A DNA stretch of 8,839 bases from Dehalococcoidales bacterium (GTDB lineage: Bacteria > Chloroflexota > Dehalococcoidia > Dehalococcoidales > UBA2162): NCBI GenBank assembly GCA_020343555.1, contig CP070800.1, positions 1,803,044-1,811,882 of the forward strand. Direction: 5' to 3'. The position numbers were made by a program, and so were the translations under genes. Below, piece by piece: positions 4,704-8,839 of the stretch; the first letter of the stretch is position 1; every line of letters begins with the position of its first letter. The notes under the pieces are model-generated. The model had not been told where the DNA came from. It saw only the letters and a program-made list of their open reading frames with translations, and searched no databases.

Positions 4704-5657
4704 TCAATTCACCAAAGCGAATTTCTGGATCACACGAGATCCTCTGTCGAGACCGGAATGTGTCATTGCTACTTCTCCCACATATATATCACCGCGAGAG
4801 TCGACTGAAATTGCATGAGGAGACACAAAAAGATCTGTCGAATGGTCAATCATATCGTTACCCCAACGAGTAATAACCTCTCCATCAATAGTAAATAGAC
4901 TGATACGAGGTCCTGAGCCATCTACATGCCCGATTTCGGAAACGTAGACAACACCGTTACCATCGATGTATATATCAGACGGTCTTGAAACATCATACCA
5001 TGCAGTGATGAATGTCGCTTGAGAATCGAATATTTGTATCCTGCTGTTTTCGCGGTCAGGTATCCAGACGCGGTCTTTTTCGTCTACCCAGACGTTATGC
5101 GGAAGCATGAACTCGCTGTTACCGGTTCCCGGTTCACCCCAAGAGAGGAGTAATTGTCCCTCCGGATCAAACTTATGTACCCGGGCGTTTCCGTACCCGT
5201 CGGAAACAAATATCTCTCCCGATGACGACAGTGCCACACCGGTAGGCCGATTGAAAGGCGGACCTCCCCGTTTAATTGATTTCAAACTCGTTATCAAGTC
5301 TGAATCATCAACATAACCGGTGTCCGAAGGTTTGTTTTTATCTCCAATCGTCAACAGGAGGTCTCCTGAAAGTGAGAATTTTGAAACGACGTGAGTCATA
5401 TCGTCCGTACAGAAAAGTTCTTCTTGATCTGTGATGCGAATACCATGGGGTCTAACGAAATATTCCTCTCCCCAGCTTTCGATGAAATCGCCGTTTTGCT
5501 CAAATACCATCAATGGGTGTTGACTGCGGTTAAAAACATATACCCGGTCATTCCGGTCAATGCTGATACCACCTATGTCATAGAAAGCCCACCCAACGGG
5601 CAATTGAGCCCAGTTTTCGACGAGTTCATATCTGTATCTGCCACTTCCATATGTCAT
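4704..5657 (-). CDS. Peptidyl-alpha-hydroxyglycine alpha-amidating lyase (PAL)-like six-bladed beta-propeller
   Basis: The protein has 317 residues starting at 5657, where AGAGGAG lies seven bases upstream; a TTG/ATG extension by 21 residues lacks such support. Repeated NHL-type blades are visible. Compared from memory with the lyase domain of animal PAM, the order of landmarks is kept. RPHGI (H71), LPHNV (H187) and SPHAI (H281) match the three zinc-histidine PH motifs. FVSDGYGNARVHKF (Y155) matches the DGY catalytic tyrosine motif, and DRENSRIQIF (R202) matches the DREN arginine motif. R44 in the first blade could match the first-blade arginine. In animals this domain cleaves hydroxyglycine-extended peptides into amide and glyoxylate. 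No monooxygenase partner or signal peptide is seen here, so the substrate is probably different: a carbinolamide or another small hemiaminal. It is divergent from the aldolase gene and convergent with the EthD-like gene. Confidence 0.82.
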   Translation of the reverse strand: MTYGSGRYRYELVENWAQLPVGWAFYDIGGISIDRNDRVYVFNRSQHPLMVFEQNGDFIESWGEEYFVRPHGIRITDQEELFCTDDMTHVVSKFSLSGDLLLTIGDKNKPSDTGYVDDSDLITSLKSIKRGGPPFNRPTGVALSSSGEIFVSDGYGNARVHKFDPEGQLLLSWGEPGTGNSEFMLPHNVWVDEKDRVWIPDRENSRIQIFDSQATFITAWYDVSRPSDIYIDGNGVVYVSEIGHVDGSGPRISLFTIDGEVITRWGNDMIDHSTDLFVSPHAISVDSRGDIYVGEVAMTHSGLDRGSRVIQKFALVN

Positions 5658-5791
5658 GTCTATACTCCTCTTTCGGTATATCTTTCCCAAAATCGTTATT
5701 CTATTCGAACAGGCTGTCAAACAGAGTAATTAATTGTACCCGTATTTGACTGAATGGTATAGTTTGATATTGTTTTGTGGGGGAATGAGTC
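5658..5791. promoter_or_regulatory. Divergent control region, propeller gene / aldolase gene
   Basis: This 134-base gap must hold both promoters. For the plus strand, TGGTATAGT (5755-5763) is an extended -10 box, placing a start near 5770, just ahead of a GGGGG ribosome-binding stretch and the ATG at 5792. For the minus strand, TTGACA (5715-5720 read in reverse) is a perfect -35, but its -10 about 17 bases on is poor. The plus-strand call is better supported. Confidence 0.4.
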
Positions 5792-6580
5792 ATGATAAAA
5801 AACAAAGTCAAAGAGAAAATCAGGCAGGGTGAGTTAGCCATTGGAACCTATGTAAGTTTGACTGATCCAGCGGTAGTGGAGATAATCGGCCTGGCTGGAT
5901 ACGATGCCGCGTTCATCGACATGGAACATACCGCTTTTGATCTTTCCCTGGTCGAGCAAATGGTAAGAGCTTGCGATTTGATGGGAATAACCTCACTGGT
6001 TCGTGTTCCAGACAACAATCCGAAAACCATCCTTCGTGTCCTTGAATCGGGAGCCCAGGGCATCCAAATTCCTCATATCGGTGGAAAAGAAGATGCTGTG
6101 TCTGCAGTAAAAGCGGTAAGGTATGCTCCGCTGGGAGAGAGAGGTATGGGTGGAGCGACAAGAGCCGCCCGTTACGGCTCAATTACTATGGTCGAACATA
6201 TAGCTACTTCGAACGAAGAGATTCTTCTTATTGTGATGGTGGAAGATATAGCTGTGGTAGAACAGATTGAAGAGATAGCAGCTATAGATGGGATAGACCT
6301 GATTGCGGTAGGCCCAACTGACCTGGCACAATCCCTGGGACTGGAAACTACGGATCCCCGTTACAGGCAGGTAATAGAAAGCATATCTGAGAAAATCAGG
6401 AAGGTTGGTAAAGCAAAAATGGCGTTTCCATTAAACCTTTCAGCCTTTCCTCTTGATGCGACTGAATTGAAGAGGTTAGGAGTAGCCTATGCTAATTGTG
6501 GACCTGCTGATGTTTCCAGGTTACTGGATTCTTACAGACTACAGGTTAGGGAAGTACGTGATCAGCTGCGGGTCATCTGA
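5792..6580 (+). CDS. HpcH/HpaI-family aldolase
   Basis: The 262 residues show a full-length HpcH/HpaI (class II, metal-dependent) aldolase TIM barrel. Key motifs in order are FIDMEHTAFD (catalytic H46), VRVP (R71, carboxylate binding), GAQGIQIPHI (87-96), the first metal ligand in IVMVED (E151) and the second in GPTDLAQSLG (D177). All expected residues are present. The family cleaves or joins pyruvate with an aldehyde, as in 4-hydroxy-2-oxoheptanedioate, 2-keto-3-deoxy-rhamnonate and related substrates. The loop PHIGGKE replaces the more usual Pro-x-Val-x-Thr, so the aldehyde is not predictable. The start has only a G-run (GGGGG) seven to eight bases upstream, somewhat unlike canonical AGGAG. 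It is divergent from the propeller gene. It is probably cytoplasmic and oligomeric, as the family is. Confidence 0.92.
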   Translation: MIKNKVKEKIRQGELAIGTYVSLTDPAVVEIIGLAGYDAAFIDMEHTAFDLSLVEQMVRACDLMGITSLVRVPDNNPKTILRVLESGAQGIQIPHIGGKEDAVSAVKAVRYAPLGERGMGGATRAARYGSITMVEHIATSNEEILLIVMVEDIAVVEQIEEIAAIDGIDLIAVGPTDLAQSLGLETTDPRYRQVIESISEKIRKVGKAKMAFPLNLSAFPLDATELKRLGVAYANCGPADVSRLLDSYRLQVREVRDQLRVI

Positions 6581-6697
6581 TTTTACTTTTCCGGTCTGAA
6601 ACCGTCCGATCCCAACGCTTATAGATGTGAAATGAGATCGGATCACAGGGAAAAGTATTCCGTGTTCAGCGTAAAACTTCCACCGGTTGTCTCGATT

Positions 6698-7363
6698 CTA
6701 TTCAATCTTCACAAGAATCATTATATCGCCGGGTTTTCCATCGGTAAGTTTAAGTGCGTTTTTCAATCTTATTTTGCCGCCATTCCTGATATTCGCGGGT
6801 ATTTTCACATTTAACTTCTTACCATTTCTCCTGAGTTCCTTTTCAATTCCTTTTGCTGCCTGTTCGGAACTCAATGACATCACGTAATCTACATAATAGT
6901 TAGAAAAAGACTGGTTATTACCGATGTCTTCAAGTTCGACATCTTCCGGTACATGGAATCTCGTGCTCTTCGAACTACCAAATCCTCTTCCGAATTTACG
7001 ATAAGTGAACCTTGAACTGTGTGATGTTCCTCCGAGAATATCGTCAAAAAATCCGAGGTCAAGTCCTGCTTCTCCAAAGTCCTGGATCAATTCTTCAAAG
7101 GTCTCTCGAGTGACTTGACTGCCGAGAATGTCATCAAAGGTCCCTACGGTTCCAAATTGGTCATATTGCAGTTTTTTTTCGGGATCACCAAGAATGCTGA
7201 AAGCCTCGTTAATATCCTTGAATTTTTCATTAGACCATTCCTCCTTACCATGGTTATGGTCAGGATGATATTGCATTGCCAGTTTTCGGTATGCTTTCTT
7301 TACTTGGTCTGCCGACGCGGTCTTGTTTAATCCTAAAATCTGGTAGTAGTCTTTATAAGTCAT
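6698..7363 (-). CDS. Short J-domain (DnaJ/CbpA-like) co-chaperone
   Basis: The protein has 221 residues from the ATG at 7363-7361, chosen because [12 protein letters not shown] is the usual J-domain start; an ATG five codons upstream is the alternative. The J-domain covers about 1-67, with [11 protein letters not shown] and the HPD triad at 33-35, so Hsp70 stimulation is expected. A 90-residue linker follows, rich in D, F, G and S, with two FDDILG motifs. The C-terminus (about 183-221) has one substrate-binding-domain segment, [14 protein letters not shown] ... [12 protein letters not shown], and stops there. No CxxCxGxG zinc finger is present and the second C-terminal barrel is missing, so it is much shorter than DnaJ or CbpA (about 300-380). 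No clear ribosome-binding site precedes either start. The coiled-coil gene lies 294 bases upstream on the same strand. Confidence 0.9.
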   Translation of the reverse strand: MTYKDYYQILGLNKTASADQVKKAYRKLAMQYHPDHNHGKEEWSNEKFKDINEAFSILGDPEKKLQYDQFGTVGTFDDILGSQVTRETFEELIQDFGEAGLDLGFFDDILGGTSHSSRFTYRKFGRGFGSSKSTRFHVPEDVELEDIGNNQSFSNYYVDYVMSLSSEQAAKGIEKELRRNGKKLNVKIPANIRNGGKIRLKNALKLTDGKPGDIMILVKIE

Positions 7364-7509
7364 TGCAATAAACCACATTTAAGTAATTATCAAATTTGAT
7401 GTTTGTATTCATTTTGATTCTCTTTGTTTATGATCTCCCTTCTTTCTTCTCGCAACTATCGTCTACCTTTATTAGATATACTCAATTAAACGATAATATA
7501 ATATTGATG

Positions 7510-7535
7510 AAGGCAGCCTTGTGAGAGGCTGCCTT
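7510..7535 (-). terminator. 9-bp GC-rich hairpin, possible terminator or attenuator
   Basis: AAGGCAGCC (7510-7518) pairs perfectly with GGCTGCCTT (7527-7535) around an eight-base loop. It lies between the coiled-coil gene and the J-protein gene. The minus-strand continuation is AT-rich (CATCAATATTATATT) but has no pure U-run, so termination is plausible rather than certain. Confidence 0.45.
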
Positions 7536-7615
7536 GCTGCAAGTAGATACTACACTTACTGACTGGTTAGTTTTCTATCATGCTTCAGGTATCTTTACTT
7601 TGTGAAAGTTCTTGT

Positions 7616-7657
7616 AACTCGTCGAAGCCTTTCCGGGGCTACATAATGACACGAGTT
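7616..7657 (-). repeat. Structured element right after the coiled-coil stop codon
   Basis: AACTCGT (7616-7622) pairs with ACGAGTT (7651-7657), enclosing AGCC/GGCT (7626-7629 with 7637-7640). The outer arm abuts the stop codon at 7658-7660, so it would form a 42-base 3'-UTR hairpin. No U-tract follows. Confidence 0.45.
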
Positions 7658-8839
7658 TTACCCGGACTTCCTGGATTCCAAGCCTCTAATTGTTGAATCC
7701 AAATCAGCTATCTGTGATTCATATTGTTCCTTTTGTAGTTCTTTTTCTTTAGATAGTATTTCAACACGTGAGTTTAGCTTTCTTACTTCTGATTTATGTT
7801 CGTTATCAGTTTCAGCTATCTGCGCTTCATATTTTTCTTTCAGCAGCTCCTTTTCTTTCAATGAGGTTTCTGCAAGTAATTCCTTTTCCTTTTCGAAGTT
7901 TTTCATCTCTACTTTATGCTCATTGATTATCGAAGTTATCTGCTGTTCATATTTTTCTTTGAGTTGCTCCTTTTCCTTTGTTGAAGTCCCCGCCTGTACC
8001 TCCTTCTCCTTACCCAAAGAAGTTATACGTGAGTTCAAATCCTTTACTTCGGTTTTATGCTGCTTGTCTTTCTCAGCTAATTCAGCTTTATGCTCACTGT
8101 TTATGGAAGCAATCTGCTGCTCAAATCTAACCCTTAACTCCTCTTTCTCTCTTGTTGAGGTATCATCCAATACTTCTTTTTCCTTCTCCAACGACTCAAT
8201 TTGTGCTTCGTACTTGTCATTGAGATTGTTTATTTCAGCTTTATGCTCACTGTTTATCGAGGCGATCCGCTGCTCAAATCTAATCCTTAACTCATCCTTC
8301 TCTCTTGTTGAGGTATCACCTAATACCTCTTTTTCCTTCTCCAGATCAGCTATTTGTGCTTCGTACTTGTCATTGAGATTGTTTATTTCAGCTTTGTGTT
8401 CACTGTTTATCGAGGCGATCTGCTGCTCATATCTAACCCTTAACTCATCCTTCTCTCTTGTTGATGTATCGCCTAGTACCTCTTTTTCCTTCTCCAGGTC
8501 GTCTATCTGAGCTTCGTACTTGTCATTGAGATTATTAATTTCAGCTTTGTGCTCACTGTTAATCGAAGCTATCTGCTGCTCATATCTAACCCTTAACTCC
8601 TCTTTCTCTCTTGTTGAGGTATCATCCAATACTTCTTTTTCCTTTTCCAGGTCGTCTATCTGAGCTTCATACTTGTCATTCAGATTATTAATTTCAGCTT
8701 TATGCTCACTGTTTATCGAGGCGATCTGCTGCTCATATCTTATCTTTATCTCCTCTTTCTCTCTCGCTGAGGTATCGCCTGATACCTCTTTCTCCTTTTC
8801 CAGGGACTCAATTTGTGCTTCGTACTTGTCATTCAGTTT
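7658..8839 (-). CDS. Long coiled-coil protein of 51-residue tandem repeats (5' end outside window)
   Basis: The minus-strand frame is open from the right edge to the stop at 7658-7660, giving at least 393 residues. A TTG at 8629 is not a real start, because the repeat continues past it without change. The whole visible part is one charged helix, dominated by K, E, Q, D and N. Each unit reads roughly DTSTREKxELRxRYEQQIAS, then INSEHKAEINNLNDKYEAQI, then xxLEKEKEVL. No membrane segment, signal peptide or enzymatic motif is visible. The C-terminal 120 residues are more degenerate and end in LESRKSG. A 51-residue unit equals four hendecads plus one heptad, compatible with a continuous coiled coil. 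It could be a filament-forming, scaffold or surface-spacer protein; its family is unknown. The J-protein gene follows on the same strand. Confidence 0.85.
   Translation of the reverse strand, partial: KLNDKYEAQIESLEKEKEVSGDTSAREKEEIKIRYEQQIASINSEHKAEINNLNDKYEAQIDDLEKEKEVLDDTSTREKEELRVRYEQQIASINSEHKAEINNLNDKYEAQIDDLEKEKEVLGDTSTREKDELRVRYEQQIASINSEHKAEINNLNDKYEAQIADLEKEKEVLGDTSTREKDELRIRFEQRIASINSEHKAEINNLNDKYEAQIESLEKEKEVLDDTSTREKEELRVRFEQQIASINSEHKAELAEKDKQHKTEVKDLNSRITSLGKEKEVQAGTSTKEKEQLKEKYEQQITSIINEHKVEMKNFEKEKELLAETSLKEKELLKEKYEAQIAETDNEHKSEVRKLNSRVEILSKEKELQKEQYESQIADLDSTIRGLESRKSG
7861..8839 (-). repeat. 153-bp tandem coding repeat
   Basis: The marker TTGAGGTATC-like segment recurs at 8767, 8614, 8461, 8308 and 8155, exactly 153 bases (51 codons) apart. 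It then recurs at 7981 (spacing 174, seven extra codons) and 7861 (spacing 120, eleven codons fewer). A hand comparison of 8308-8460 with 8461-8613 shows about 16 differences in 153 bases. The right-hand units are near-identical and regular, while the left-hand ones (protein C-terminus) have diverged. The array continues beyond the window. Confidence 0.9.

Larger units (their letters stand above)
7364..7657. other. AT-rich intergenic region between coiled-coil and J-protein genes
   Basis: No convincing full gene is seen. It contains two hairpins (7510-7535 and 7616-7657) and an AT-rich stretch at 7480-7505 that could hold the J-protein promoter, although I cannot pick out matched hexamers. 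It also contains a 19-codon ORF (ATG at 7412, stop 7353-7355, minus strand) that overlaps the J-protein start by 11 bases. Confidence 0.4.

Noticed and set aside
4704..5720. Longer start of the propeller gene at 5720
   Set aside because: The extra 21 residues are not propeller-like and overlap the likely promoter. AGAGGAG seven bases before the ATG at 5657 supports the shorter form.
5848..6182. Minus-strand ORFs inside the aldolase gene
   Set aside because: They are antisense to an aldolase with all catalytic residues intact.
7923..8510. 195-residue plus-strand ORF rich in Ser, Cys and Phe
   Set aside because: It is the reverse reading of the 153-bp coiled-coil repeat. The minus frame is open across the full region and makes a regular coiled coil.
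7861..8839. CRISPR-like array or non-coding satellite
   Set aside because: The period is 153 bases with no spacer/repeat alternation, and the length is an exact multiple of three with an uninterrupted coding frame.

Overview
The window most resembles a mid-G+C chromosome from an environmental bacterium, plausibly Chloroflexota/Dehalococcoidia (SAR202-like or subsurface lineages). This rests on two things. The first is the gene mix: UroD-like, acetoacetate-decarboxylase-like, VOC, EthD-like, amidating-lyase-like propeller and HpaI-aldolase proteins. The second is intergenic palindromes of the 'CATTGCGAG...GCAATCTC', 'CATCCTGAG...CTCAGAATGA' and 'TTCGCCCTGAGCTTGTCGAA' types, which I remember as common there but which are not exclusive to it. 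The assignment is an inference. No rRNA, tRNA, transposase or CRISPR array is visible.

Layout. At 1-221 (minus) lies the start of a double zinc-ribbon protein that runs off the left edge, with a good promoter overlapped by a perfect palindrome. From 222 to 821 there is no gene, but a dense set of hairpins and degenerate dispersed repeats. At 822-2351 (minus) a UroD-family enzyme is followed 21 nt later by a 66-residue two-helix membrane protein, forming a likely operon with a good promoter at 2411-2440. At about 2488-2641 (plus) lies a compact transcription unit with no convincing ORF (TATAAT box, strong internal hairpin, textbook intrinsic terminator), a candidate small RNA. A cruciform repeat follows at 2701-2759. 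At 2816-3604 (minus) is an acetoacetate decarboxylase-family protein with a near-consensus promoter and a long leader that carries a palindromic repeat. Divergent from it, 3833-4669 (plus) is a VOC protein plus EthD-like dimeric barrel protein operon. At 4704-5657 (minus) is a beta-propeller that keeps the recognisable active-site landmarks of peptidyl-alpha-hydroxyglycine alpha-amidating lyase. Divergent from that, 5792-6580 (plus) is an HpcH/HpaI aldolase. At 6698-7363 (minus) is a short J-domain protein, and at 7658-8839 (minus) a coiled-coil protein of near-identical 51-residue repeats that runs off the right edge.

How the genes may work together. The central block (decarboxylase, VOC, EthD-like, propeller, aldolase) looks like an accessory catabolic set for small oxygenated or ring-derived carbon compounds. 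It is split over several divergent and convergent transcription units, so co-function is inferred from enzyme class and proximity only. The J-protein and coiled-coil protein form a separate, visibly more AT-rich block on the minus strand. The most original items are the candidate small RNA, the amidating-lyase-like propeller and the freshly amplified coiled-coil repeat.
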